This document shows, one piece after another, positions 26,325 to 34,884 of a DNA stretch of 64,000 bases. The notes below the pieces were generated by a model. That model was not told the DNA's origin and ran no database searches. It saw only the letters and a list, made by a program, of their open reading frames with translations. The DNA is taken from contig CALEJF010000040.1 in the NCBI GenBank assembly GCA_937898625.1, positions 26,277-90,276 on the forward strand, given 5' to 3'. The stretch is from an uncultured Clostridia bacterium (GTDB lineage Bacteria; Bacillota; Clostridia; Oscillospirales; Acutalibacteraceae). A program made the translations under genes and the position numbers. Each line of letters starts with the position of its first letter. Position 1 is the first letter of the stretch.

Positions 26325-27272
26325 TTATTTTTTAAGTGCAACTGCTTGTTTGCATTTTGCAACGATGTTTGCTGCGTCAAGTCCGAACTCGTGGAGAAGC
26401 TGTACTGCCGGACCTGATTTACCGAATGTATCTTCAACACCTACACGAAGTACGGGAACAGGAACTGTTTCACAAACTACTTCTGCAACTGCTGAACCGA
26501 GGCCACCGATTACATTATGTTCTTCTGCAGTTACGATAACTCCTGTTTTCTTTGCAGATTCAATTACAAGTTCACGGTCAATAGGCTTAATTGTTGCCAT
26601 ATTAACAACTCTTGCATTGATGCCTTCTTCTTTAAGTGTTTCGTAAGCCATAAGTGCTTCGTTAACCATAAGACCTGTTGCGATGATTGTTACATCGTCA
26701 CCCTCTTTAAGAACAGAGCCTTTACCGATTTCAAACTTATAGTTTTCGTCAAATACTCTTGGCACTGCAAGACGACCAAATCGCATATAAACCGGTCCTT
26801 CGTGCTCTGCTGCAGCAAGGACACAAAGTCTTGCTTCAACATCATCGGCAGGGTTGAGAATTACCATATTTGGAATTGTTCTCATAAGACCGATATCTTC
26901 GCAACATTGATGGCTTGCACCATCTTCACCAACAGAGATACCTGCGTGAGTTGCACCGATTTTAACATTAAGATTTGTATAGCTGATTGAATTTCTAACC
27001 TGCTCAAAAGCACGACCTGCTGCGAACATTGCGAATGATGATGCAAAAACTGTATATCCTGCACTTGCAAGACCAGCAGCAACGCCCATCATATTGCCTT
27101 CTGCAATACCACAGTCAATGAATTTTTCAGGGTGCTCTTTTTTGAACATACCTGTTTTTGTTGCAGCAGCCAAGTCTGCATCAAGAACAAGGATTTTAGC
27201 GTCTGTATTACCTAATTCAACAAGTGCTTTACCATAAGCATCACGAGTTGCTGTTTTAATTACTTCGCTCAT
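26325..27272 (-). CDS. Transketolase, C-terminal (pyrimidine-binding) subunit
   Basis: This 315-residue half of a split transketolase supplies the pyrimidine and C-terminal domains that bind thiamine diphosphate with the other half. Typical blocks are DADLAAATKTGMF, FIDCGIAEGNMMGVAAGLA (catalytic Glu), THAGISVGEDGASHQ, and VTAEEHNVIGGLGSAV. GGAGGGTG upstream supports ATG 27272, which lies 2 bp downstream of the stop of the N-terminal half. Split enzymes of this kind are common in Clostridia and serve the non-oxidative pentose phosphate pathway. Confidence 0.92.
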   Translation of the reverse strand: MSEVIKTATRDAYGKALVELGNTDAKILVLDADLAAATKTGMFKKEHPEKFIDCGIAEGNMMGVAAGLASAGYTVFASSFAMFAAGRAFEQVRNSISYTNLNVKIGATHAGISVGEDGASHQCCEDIGLMRTIPNMVILNPADDVEARLCVLAAAEHEGPVYMRFGRLAVPRVFDENYKFEIGKGSVLKEGDDVTIIATGLMVNEALMAYETLKEEGINARVVNMATIKPIDRELVIESAKKTGVIVTAEEHNVIGGLGSAVAEVVCETVPVPVLRVGVEDTFGKSGPAVQLLHEFGLDAANIVAKCKQAVALKK

Positions 27273-27273
27273 T

Positions 27274-28119
27274 TTATACACCCTCCAATTCATTAAGTTT
27301 TGCAGTAAGCTCTGCTACTGCCTGATTATAAAGTTCTTCATTTGGAGCTGCACCGTGCCAGTTAACCTGATTTTCCATATAGGAAACTCCTTTGCCTTTA
27401 ACTGTTTTTGCTACGATTGCAGTGGGCTTGCCCTTACAAGCCTTTGCTGCTTCAAATGCACTTTCAATTTCATCAAGATTATTACCATCAATTTCAATTG
27501 TATTGAAACCAAATGCAGTAAACTTTTCAGGGATTGGGTATGGTGAGTTAACTTCTTCAACAGTACCGTCAATCTGAAGATTGTTGTTATCAACAACTAC
27601 TACAAGGTTATCAAGTTTCTTTGCATTAGCAAACATTGCTGCTTCCCAAACCTGACCTTCTTCGATTTCACCGTCACCAAGGATTGTATAAACTCTGTAA
27701 TCCTTATTGTCAAGTTTTGCGGCAAGTGCCATACCAACTGCTGCAGAAACGCCCTGACCGAGTGAGCCTGTACTCATATCAACACCGGGAACACATTTCA
27801 TACTTGGATGTCCCTGAAGATAAGAATCTGCTTTACGAAGTGTTTTCATATCCTCTGTTGGGAAAAATCCTTTAAGTGCAAGAGTTGCATAAAGAGCAGG
27901 TGCAGCGTGTCCTTTTGAAAGAACAAATCTGTCACGGTCTTCCCATTTTGGGTTAGACGCATCAATCTTCATCTCTACATTATAAAGATAAGCCATAAGT
28001 TCAGCAATTGAAAGTGATCCACCCGGATGACCCGCTTTTGCATTGAAAATTCCCTCTAACAAGAGAAGTCTTTCTTTTGTTGCAAAAATCTCAAGTTCCT
28101 TTTTCAAAGAAGCATTCAT
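27274..28119 (-). CDS. Transketolase, N-terminal (ThDP diphosphate-binding) subunit
   Basis: The 281-residue product has the transketolase start AGHPGGSLSIAELMAYLY and the ThDP motif GDGEIEEGQVWEAAMFANAKKLDNL (GDGx about 25 residues N). LSKGHAAPALYATL and SLGQGVSAAVGMALA are further family blocks. It lies directly upstream of the C-terminal half. The gene follows GGGGGAG. Together they interconvert C5, C3, C7, C6 and C4 sugar phosphates. Confidence 0.93.
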   Translation of the reverse strand: MNASLKKELEIFATKERLLLLEGIFNAKAGHPGGSLSIAELMAYLYNVEMKIDASNPKWEDRDRFVLSKGHAAPALYATLALKGFFPTEDMKTLRKADSYLQGHPSMKCVPGVDMSTGSLGQGVSAAVGMALAAKLDNKDYRVYTILGDGEIEEGQVWEAAMFANAKKLDNLVVVVDNNNLQIDGTVEEVNSPYPIPEKFTAFGFNTIEIDGNNLDEIESAFEAAKACKGKPTAIVAKTVKGKGVSYMENQVNWHGAAPNEELYNQAVAELTAKLNELEGV

Positions 28120-28137
28120 TTTTACTCCCCCTATTTT

Positions 28138-28959
28138 TTAATCATTCATTATGTATTCAAGCAAGTCCGCAACAGCACCTTTATTACAATGGCACGCATG
28201 GAATTTTGCAATTTCGTGCATTGCTTTTGGTGCTTGTCCGCAACATGCAGGAAGTCCAACTGTTTTTAGCATATCGTAATCGTTGAAATAATCACCGATT
28301 GCGGCAGTGTGTTTATGTTCAATGTTATACATATCTGCAATTCTCATAAGTGCAGTACCCTTATGCACGCCTTCATTAAGCATTTCAAAGGATGAAATTG
28401 AACTTGACATAAAATTTGCCTTTGTATCAGTCAAGGTATCAACATACTTTCTGATTCTCTTAATTAAATCAGGCATACCAAGGAAAATAACCTTACCCCA
28501 ATTTTCTCTTGGGATTTCATCGGGATGTTTACAATTTTTATAATGTAATTTATCTGCTCTTACCATTACACGAGCAAAAATCTTTGAGTTAAGAGTATAA
28601 ATCATTTTATCCGTTAGGATTTCTATCTCAACAGCAGGAAAGCGCTCATAAATTTCAAAAACCAAATTAATAGCGTGTTCATTAATGGCATCAAAATGAA
28701 TCATTTTTTCCTGTGAATAATCGTATACCCCCGCACCATTAAGAATAACAGCAGGTGTTCCTGCAATTGGTAGTCTTTCATAGTGCTTTCTCATTGACTG
28801 AACATTTCTGCCCGATGCCAATGTAAAATGACCGTTACACTCATTGACGAAACGACATATTGCCTCGTAGTTTCGTTTTGGTAATTGTCTAAACTTGTTG
28901 TTAAGTGTTCCGTCAATATCTGAAACAACAAGCCAATGTGACAAATCTTTATTAACCAT
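28138..28959 (-). CDS. HAD-superfamily Cof-type phosphatase
   Basis: The 273-residue protein has HAD motif I VVSDIDGTLNN (nucleophile and acid Asp), a type IIB cap, a Lys-containing motif (KGTALMRIADMYNI), and motif IV IGDYFNDYDML. It likely dephosphorylates sugar phosphates or flavin/PLP-type substrates. It is 18 bp upstream of the transketolase pair and in the same direction, so it may act on a pentose phosphate pathway intermediate. GAGGTG precedes the ATG. Confidence 0.88.
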   Translation of the reverse strand: MVNKDLSHWLVVSDIDGTLNNKFRQLPKRNYEAICRFVNECNGHFTLASGRNVQSMRKHYERLPIAGTPAVILNGAGVYDYSQEKMIHFDAINEHAINLVFEIYERFPAVEIEILTDKMIYTLNSKIFARVMVRADKLHYKNCKHPDEIPRENWGKVIFLGMPDLIKRIRKYVDTLTDTKANFMSSSISSFEMLNEGVHKGTALMRIADMYNIEHKHTAAIGDYFNDYDMLKTVGLPACCGQAPKAMHEIAKFHACHCNKGAVADLLEYIMND

Positions 28960-28973
28960 CGCTCAACACCTCC

Positions 28974-29891
28974 TCAGGTGCTTTTAAGTCTTTTTATAAA
29001 ATCCTTGAAATAATCTGGCAAATCCGATGTAAATTCCAGGTATTCGTTTGTAATCGGATGAACAAAACCTATTTTTATTGCATGTAAACACTGTCCATTA
29101 AGAAAAGCGCTTTTTTTATCGTTACCATAGACCATATCCCCTGCCACAGGATGACCTAAATGTGCCATATGAACGCGAATCTGGTGCGTTCTGCCTGTTT
29201 CAAGTTTAAGAGAAATGTGGGAATAGCCGTCAAAATCCTCAATAACCGAATAATGAGTAACTGCATTTTTTGAATTCTGCATTGTTACGCACATTTTCTT
29301 TCTGTCCTTGGGGTTTCTGCCGATTGGTGCATTGACTGTACCCTCGTTTTCCTTTAAATGACCGACAATAACTGCATTGTACTCACGGGTAAAACTGTGT
29401 TCCTTAATTTGCTGGGCAAGTCCGATATGTGCTTTATCATTCTTTGCAACAATAAGCAAACCACTTGTATCCTTATCAATTCTATGAACAATACCGGGAC
29501 GCAAGATTCCGTTTATACCCGAAAGCGAGTCCTTACAGTGATAAAGCAAAGCATTGACAAGAGTGCCACTATAATTTCCCGGTGCAGGATGAACCACCAT
29601 TCCCCTTGGCTTATTAACAACAAGCAAATCGTCGTCCTCGAAAACTATATCAAGCGGAATATTTTCAGGCTCTGCATCCAATGGTTTTAGTTCACCCGGA
29701 AGCACGGTGATTTCGTCGTCAGTTTTTACTTTATACTTTTTATTGACTTCATTTCCATTTGCAAGAACTTTGCCGTCTTCGATAAGCTTTTGTATGGAAT
29801 TTCGCGAGGAATCCTTTAAAAGAGTGGATAAAAATTTATCAATTCTCTCACCCTCATACTCTTGAGGAACATCAATTAAAATCTCATTCAT
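28974..29891 (-). CDS. rluD: RluD-family 23S rRNA pseudouridine synthase
   Basis: The 305-residue product has an N-terminal S4 RNA-binding domain (GERIDKFLSTLLKDSSRNSIQKLIEDGKV) and a catalytic domain with the conserved HRIDKDTSGLLIVAK block, whose Asp is the nucleophile. LETGRTHQIRVHMAHLGHPVAGD is also diagnostic. It probably converts uridines in helix 69 of 23S rRNA. The ATG shares one base with the lspA stop, so the two genes are translationally coupled, a frequent lspA-rluD arrangement. Confidence 0.93.
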   Translation of the reverse strand: MNEILIDVPQEYEGERIDKFLSTLLKDSSRNSIQKLIEDGKVLANGNEVNKKYKVKTDDEITVLPGELKPLDAEPENIPLDIVFEDDDLLVVNKPRGMVVHPAPGNYSGTLVNALLYHCKDSLSGINGILRPGIVHRIDKDTSGLLIVAKNDKAHIGLAQQIKEHSFTREYNAVIVGHLKENEGTVNAPIGRNPKDRKKMCVTMQNSKNAVTHYSVIEDFDGYSHISLKLETGRTHQIRVHMAHLGHPVAGDMVYGNDKKSAFLNGQCLHAIKIGFVHPITNEYLEFTSDLPDYFKDFIKRLKST

Positions 29892-30370
29892 TATTTTTGT
29901 TCCTTTTCTGCTTTTCCATCACGATATATTTCATAAATCAACCAGATAACAAGAACAACCGAACTGCAGGTTACCAGAATATCTGCAAAATTGAATATTG
30001 CAAAATCTATAAACAATGGTTCGATGTAATCCACAACAAAACCGCGGAATACTCTATCAATTAAATTACCTAATCCACCTGCAATAATCAGTGCAATACA
30101 AACATATTCAACATCGATTTTACGCTTCTTAAAAAACAAGTAACAAAACGCAATTATAATCACTACTGCTGTGAAAACTGACAATAATTCAGTATGTGCA
30201 CTAAATGAACCAAAAGCAGCCCCTGTATTTTCGGCATATTTCAAACGAATAAAACCGTCAATTAATGGAAGGCTGCCAATAGGCTTGAGATGTTCTGTTA
30301 CAAGTAATTTTATAATCTGGTCCACTGCAACTAATACAGCAACGGAAATTAATGTAATTACCTGAAGCAT
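29891..30370 (-). CDS. lspA: Prolipoprotein signal peptidase II
   Basis: The 159-residue membrane protein has four spans and the aspartyl protease signatures of LspA: VDQIIKLLV, ENTGAAFGSF, GGLGNLIDRVFRGFVVDYI (catalytic Asp) and FNFADI (second catalytic Asp). It removes signal peptides from lipidated prolipoproteins. GAGGT lies upstream of the ATG, and the gene follows the divIVA-like gene by 18 bp. Confidence 0.96.
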   Translation of the reverse strand: MLQVITLISVAVLVAVDQIIKLLVTEHLKPIGSLPLIDGFIRLKYAENTGAAFGSFSAHTELLSVFTAVVIIIAFCYLFFKKRKIDVEYVCIALIIAGGLGNLIDRVFRGFVVDYIEPLFIDFAIFNFADILVTCSSVVLVIWLIYEIYRDGKAEKEQK

Positions 30371-30388
30371 TAAAATACCTCGTCTATA

Positions 30389-31456
30389 TTATTTCTTTTT
30401 AAAAAATCCTTTAAAGGACATATGCTGTGAACCATCGTCATCATCTGACTCGTCAAGCTCACCGATTTTTTCAAACATTGAGTTTGACGGTGCAGGAACA
30501 TAATCATCATCGTCAGCAAAATCAATTTTACTTAAATCAAGCTTAAATGACTTCTTTTCAGCAACAGGAGCTTCTTCTGCATTCTCAAAGTTTTTGAAAA
30601 CTTCATCGCTGATTGGCTCATATTCCTCGTCAGCAACTGGTTCTTCTTCAACAGTTTCTTCAGCTACCTGAAAATCTTCTGTTTCTTCGTCAACAATAAC
30701 AAATGAATCTGTATCCTCTGTAAAAGCAATATCATCTTCTGCTGCTTCTTCAACAGTTTCTGTTGTTTCTTCAGCAACCTCTTCCTCTGCCTCAACAACA
30801 ACTTCTTCATAAACAGGCTCAACAGTTTCTTGTACCTCTTCAGCAGCAGCCTCTTCAGCATCAAGTTGCTCGTCAACTATTTCGGGAAGGTCGTTAATGA
30901 GAGTAATATGCTCTCTGTACATAGCAATAAGCTTTGACTTAAATTCAGATGCTTCTTTCTGAATCATTTCGTAAACAAGACTTTCATGAGTAACCTTACG
31001 ATTGATATTACCAAGAATATCGCTTGCTTCACGATTTGCATCTGCGAGAATTCTTTCTGCTTCTTCCTTAGCCTTTGCAATCATTGCTTCAGACTCATTC
31101 TTTGCATTTGTTTCAAGAGCCTGTGCATCTGCAGCAGCATCAGCACGAAGCTTATCAGTTTCACCTTTAACAGATGCTACTTCATTCTCAGCAGTTTCCT
31201 TTGCCTCTGCAACGATTTTATCAGCAAGTTTCTGTGCATTGAGAAGTGCCATTTTAAGGCTTTCTTCATCTGCTCTGTATTCTTCTACTTTCTTTGCTAA
31301 AATGCTGATTTTTCTGACTAAATCGCCATTTTCCTTGAACATTTGCTCATAGGATGCAACGACCTCGCTCATAAACATATCAACATCTTCAGAACGATAT
31401 GAACCTCGTCCGGTAGTCTGAAAAACTTTTTCTTTAATTCTTTCAGGTGTAAGCAT
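30389..31456 (-). CDS. divIVA: DivIVA-domain cell division/polarity protein
   Basis: The 355-residue protein begins with the DivIVA membrane-curvature-sensing region (MLTPERIKEKVFQTTGRGSYRSEDVDMFMSEV), continues as a long coiled coil rich in Ala/Glu/Lys (about 45-175), and ends in an acidic, Glu-rich low-complexity region (about 190-330). A basic tail FKGFFKKK closes it. DivIVA proteins mark division sites and poles. It is next to sepF, as in the classical ylm division cluster. The acidic extension is longer than in Bacillus. Confidence 0.92.
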   Translation of the reverse strand: MLTPERIKEKVFQTTGRGSYRSEDVDMFMSEVVASYEQMFKENGDLVRKISILAKKVEEYRADEESLKMALLNAQKLADKIVAEAKETAENEVASVKGETDKLRADAAADAQALETNAKNESEAMIAKAKEEAERILADANREASDILGNINRKVTHESLVYEMIQKEASEFKSKLIAMYREHITLINDLPEIVDEQLDAEEAAAEEVQETVEPVYEEVVVEAEEEVAEETTETVEEAAEDDIAFTEDTDSFVIVDEETEDFQVAEETVEEEPVADEEYEPISDEVFKNFENAEEAPVAEKKSFKLDLSKIDFADDDDYVPAPSNSMFEKIGELDESDDDDGSQHMSFKGFFKKK

Positions 31457-31514
31457 TTATATCCTTCCCATTCTGCCCAAAGGCCATTCTATTTTTTATA
31501 AAATATGAAAATTA

Positions 31515-31985
31515 TTAAAAGAACATTCCGTTGTTCTCAAGTTCATCCAACAAATCTCCCATAACATCAACATTATATGGAGTTATGATAAATGTGCTGT
31601 TTGCAACACGCTTAATCTGTCCGTTGTTAGCATAAGCAACACCAGTAAGGAAGTCGATAAGACGACGAGCAACCTCTTTACTTACAGACTCAAGGTTTAA
31701 AACAACAGTTCTTTTCTCGTTAAGGTTATCTGCGATACCGCGAACCTCTTCAAACTTTTCAGGTTTTGAAAGAACAACCTGAAGTTGTGCTGTTGTATGG
31801 ATATTAACAACTTTACTGTCATCACCATTACGAACTGCGCGACGCTGTGGCTTAACAACTTTTTCCTCCGGCTCATCAAAGCTACTATCTGAACTTATAA
31901 AAGCACCTGTATCAATATCGTCATCAGGATAATAACCATCCTCATCTACATTAACAATGTTTTTAATTTTGTCTAAGAAACTCAT
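31515..31985 (-). CDS. sepF: Cell division protein SepF
   Basis: The 156-residue product has an N-terminal amphipathic membrane helix (MSFLDKIKNIVNV), an acidic linker, and the SepF core (VVNIHTTAQLQVVLSKPEKF; VVLNLESVSKEVARRLIDFLTGVAYANNGQIKRV). SepF tethers FtsZ to the membrane and shapes the septum. A GGGAGGA site precedes the ATG. It lies between yggS and divIVA, matching the Firmicutes division cluster. Confidence 0.96.
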   Translation of the reverse strand: MSFLDKIKNIVNVDEDGYYPDDDIDTGAFISSDSSFDEPEEKVVKPQRRAVRNGDDSKVVNIHTTAQLQVVLSKPEKFEEVRGIADNLNEKRTVVLNLESVSKEVARRLIDFLTGVAYANNGQIKRVANSTFIITPYNVDVMGDLLDELENNGMFF

Positions 31986-32000
31986 AGTATAATCCTCCCA

Positions 32001-32726
32001 TTAATATATTCTTGGCCCAAAAATTGAAGAACCTATTCTTACAAGATTTGAACCATTTAAAATTGCTTGTTCATAATCTCCCGACATACCCATCGACAGA
32101 ATATTCATATTTATATTATCTAACTTTTTTGCACTTATGTCAACATAGATATTGTATATATTTTCAAAAAATTTACAAAGAATTGTGTTTTCCTCGCAAA
32201 TTGGAGGTATTGTCATAAGCCCTTTTACGCGTATACCGTCAATTTCTGAAACAGCATACAGATTTTCAGTAAATTCCGAAATTGAAAAACCCGTTTTACT
32301 TTCTTCTTCTCCAATGTTGATTTCAAGTAAAACATCGGTTGTTATTCCCTTTTTAATTGACTGTTTGCCAATTTCCTTTGCAATTTTCAATGAGTCAACT
32401 GACTGAATCATATCAACCTCACCCACAATTTGTCCTGCCTTGTTGGTTTGAAGATGACCGATAAGATGCTTTTCAACTCCGTCAAGGTGCAAATCCGGTT
32501 TTTTACGAAGCATTTCCTGAACACGGTTTTCGCCTATAAGTTTTACGCCATAATCAAGAGCATAATTTATAAAAATAGGGTCAACAGTTTTTGTTACTGC
32601 CATTAAACGGACATCACCAGGATTTCTTCCACTTTTTATTGCACATTCAGCAATTCTCTCATTTATAACATCAAGGTTATACTCAATATCTGATTTTCGT
32701 TTTTCAAGATATGACTTTTCCATCAT
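32001..32726 (-). CDS. yggS: YggS/PROSC family PLP homeostasis protein
   Basis: This 241-residue PLP-binding barrel protein has the lysine motif RLMAVTKTVDP, then GENRVQEM, HLIGHLQTNKA, and the C-terminal SMGMSGDYEQAI with GSSIFGPR. It has no known catalysis and keeps free PLP in balance. I chose ATG 32726, 10 bp after a G-rich GAGGGGG site. A TTG three codons upstream is an alternative. The start overlaps the 3' end of the HlyD-like gene by 23 bp. Confidence 0.93.
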   Translation of the reverse strand: MMEKSYLEKRKSDIEYNLDVINERIAECAIKSGRNPGDVRLMAVTKTVDPIFINYALDYGVKLIGENRVQEMLRKKPDLHLDGVEKHLIGHLQTNKAGQIVGEVDMIQSVDSLKIAKEIGKQSIKKGITTDVLLEINIGEEESKTGFSISEFTENLYAVSEIDGIRVKGLMTIPPICEENTILCKFFENIYNIYVDISAKKLDNINMNILSMGMSGDYEQAILNGSNLVRIGSSIFGPRIY

Positions 32727-33933
32727 ACAAATCAACCCCCTCAGTTATTATTGTGTCATATTGTTTTACATAAGAAGAATCATTCACAATTTCAATTACA
32801 GAAAAATCTTCAGTTGAATAAACAATACTTATATTCTTAAATTGAATAATATTACCACTCTTAACATAAACACCCTTTTGTCCGTCAACTTCACGAATTG
32901 CGGTGTTCTGAATTCTTATGCCTGTGTAATCCTCTGTTATGAGTTCAACATTATGAATTCTCAAATTTGCAACATCGCGATTCATTGTGTTACATTTCAA
33001 CACAACGGCAACCTGGTCACCTTCCCTATCACCTTTTTCGACAACTGTACACTTAAGAGTGCCTACTGTAGTGTTAGGGACATTCACCTTTATTGTTGCT
33101 CCCACATTGATTTTTCCCGAATCATTATAAGGGATATTACAAAGAATGAACCAATCGAAATTATCAACAAGTTTTCCCATAACCTCTGAAGGAGATGAGC
33201 CCGGTTGTGACGAAATCAGTGAAGATATTTTTTCACAATTCACATTTTTTACATCAGCATAACTGATTGAATTTTCATAACCGTCAACTGAGCCAATATA
33301 ATACCCTGAACTTGGGGAAGTTACTGTAGAATAATTAACAGTTTTTTGATTTAAAGAAACAAGTTCTGCTTCCAGCTCTGCCAATTTTGCCTCTGCAGAA
33401 ACCTTTTCGCCTACAGCAAGTTGACGGGTTGTAATTGCATCTCTTAAATCAATTAACGCATCGTCAAAATCGCTTCCGATTTTCTCACGAGTTGCAGAAA
33501 TAAATGAAATACAAGCATCATCAATAAGTTTGTTATATGAAGAAGGCGCATTTACACCAAGTCCAACACGATTATCAAGTTGCTTATAGTAATCTATTTC
33601 TTTTTCCAATTCTTTAATTCGAACATATGTAGCAGCACTGTTTTCGTCCTGAAAAACAATTGCAACTCCATCTCCGCTACTTACTCTCTTGCCGTCCTCT
33701 GCAATAGAAACAACAGTACCGCCACCGTTTGAGGCACTGATATATGTTTCGTCACGGACAATAAATGCTTTTGTTGAAATTGTGCTTTGAATCTGTCTTT
33801 CAAGTGCAATTTCAGTCTTATATGGGTTTGTATTCATTTGGACAATCTGATAAACAAAATATGCAATTATAAGTACACCAACAATTGAAAAGAAAAGTTG
33901 CTTGGTCTGATTTTTGTTAAGATTAGTTTTCAT
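32704..33933 (-). CDS. HlyD-like membrane-fusion/adaptor protein
   Basis: The 409-residue protein has one N-terminal membrane span (about residues 14-33), then an extracytoplasmic barrel-sandwich region with the lipoyl-like GGTVVSIAEDGKRVSSGDGVAIVF, a coiled-coil hairpin (about 105-200), and a beta-rich C-terminal region. This is the layout of HlyD/RND adaptor proteins in Gram-positive bacteria. No partner pump is adjacent; the gene sits between miaA and yggS in a division cluster, where a homologue is often found in Clostridia. It may act in cell-envelope assembly. Confidence 0.75.
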   Translation of the reverse strand: MKTNLNKNQTKQLFFSIVGVLIIAYFVYQIVQMNTNPYKTEIALERQIQSTISTKAFIVRDETYISASNGGGTVVSIAEDGKRVSSGDGVAIVFQDENSAATYVRIKELEKEIDYYKQLDNRVGLGVNAPSSYNKLIDDACISFISATREKIGSDFDDALIDLRDAITTRQLAVGEKVSAEAKLAELEAELVSLNQKTVNYSTVTSPSSGYYIGSVDGYENSISYADVKNVNCEKISSLISSQPGSSPSEVMGKLVDNFDWFILCNIPYNDSGKINVGATIKVNVPNTTVGTLKCTVVEKGDREGDQVAVVLKCNTMNRDVANLRIHNVELITEDYTGIRIQNTAIREVDGQKGVYVKSGNIIQFKNISIVYSTEDFSVIEIVNDSSYVKQYDTIITEGVDLYDGKVIS

Positions 33934-34883
33934 TATTTGTGTACCTCCTTCAAAAATTCACTTATCATTGCAAACACAAATGCGTACATATCCTCTGTGT
34001 TTTCATAATCATCAGGATATATCCAATTTATGTTTTCATTTTTTCTAAACCATGTAAGTTGACGCTTCGCATAGTGTCTGGTTTCCTGCTTTAGTTTTTC
34101 AACACATTCTTCTAATGTGCTTTCACCTTTGAAATATGGTGCTAATTCTTTATACCCTATTGCCTGACAAGCAGTTGTGTCAGAAGATGTGTCATAGAAG
34201 TCCTTTGCTTCTTCTAAAAGCCCGTTCTCAAGCATTAAATCCACACGAAGATTAATTCTGTCATAAAGGACATTTCTGTCACGGTAGTTTATACCGATAT
34301 AAAGAACATCAAAAGGAGTTTCCTCTTCACGAGAAATTATTTTTTGCTCCGTCATTGTTTTACCTGTTGCCTTGTAGATTTCAAGTGCACGGATAATTCT
34401 GCTTTTATCGTTAAGGTGAAGTTTTTCGGCTGTTTGTGGGTCGATTTCTCGCAAAGCTTCGAGCATAAACTCTGCGCCTTTTTCTTCAAACATTTCTGTT
34501 ATTTCTTCACGAATTTCAGTATTGCTTTCTTCTTTTGAAAACTGAATGTTTTGAAGAAGTGAGTCAATATAAAGACCTGTACCACCTGCAACAACAGGTA
34601 AATCACCTTGATTATGAATTCTTTCAATACACTCTTTCGCAAGTGTTACATACTCTGCGACGCTAAACTTTTTATCTATTGGCTGAAAACCGATTAAATG
34701 ATGCGGTATTCCCTGCATTTCATCGTCAGTGGGTTTTGCCGTTGCAATATTCATTTTTTCATAAATCTGCATTGAGTCGGCTGACACAACTTGTCCCGAA
34801 AAATGCTTTGCAATATTAATTGATAAAGAGGTTTTTCCGGATGCTGTTGGTCCAACAACTGCGATTACGGGAATTTTTTTCAT
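33933..34883 (-). CDS. miaA: tRNA dimethylallyltransferase
   Basis: The 316-residue enzyme transfers a dimethylallyl group to A37 of tRNAs reading UNN codons. It has the P-loop VVGPTASGKTSL, then SADSMQIYEKMNIATAKP, PVVAGGTGLYIDSLL and QAIGYKEL. ATG 34883 comes directly after the mutL stop; a longer start would lie inside mutL. MiaB, which acts on the same i6A37 base, is encoded 7 kb upstream on the same strand. Confidence 0.95.
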   Translation of the reverse strand: MKKIPVIAVVGPTASGKTSLSINIAKHFSGQVVSADSMQIYEKMNIATAKPTDDEMQGIPHHLIGFQPIDKKFSVAEYVTLAKECIERIHNQGDLPVVAGGTGLYIDSLLQNIQFSKEESNTEIREEITEMFEEKGAEFMLEALREIDPQTAEKLHLNDKSRIIRALEIYKATGKTMTEQKIISREEETPFDVLYIGINYRDRNVLYDRINLRVDLMLENGLLEEAKDFYDTSSDTTACQAIGYKELAPYFKGESTLEECVEKLKQETRHYAKRQLTWFRKNENINWIYPDDYENTEDMYAFVFAMISEFLKEVHK

Positions 34884-34884
34884 A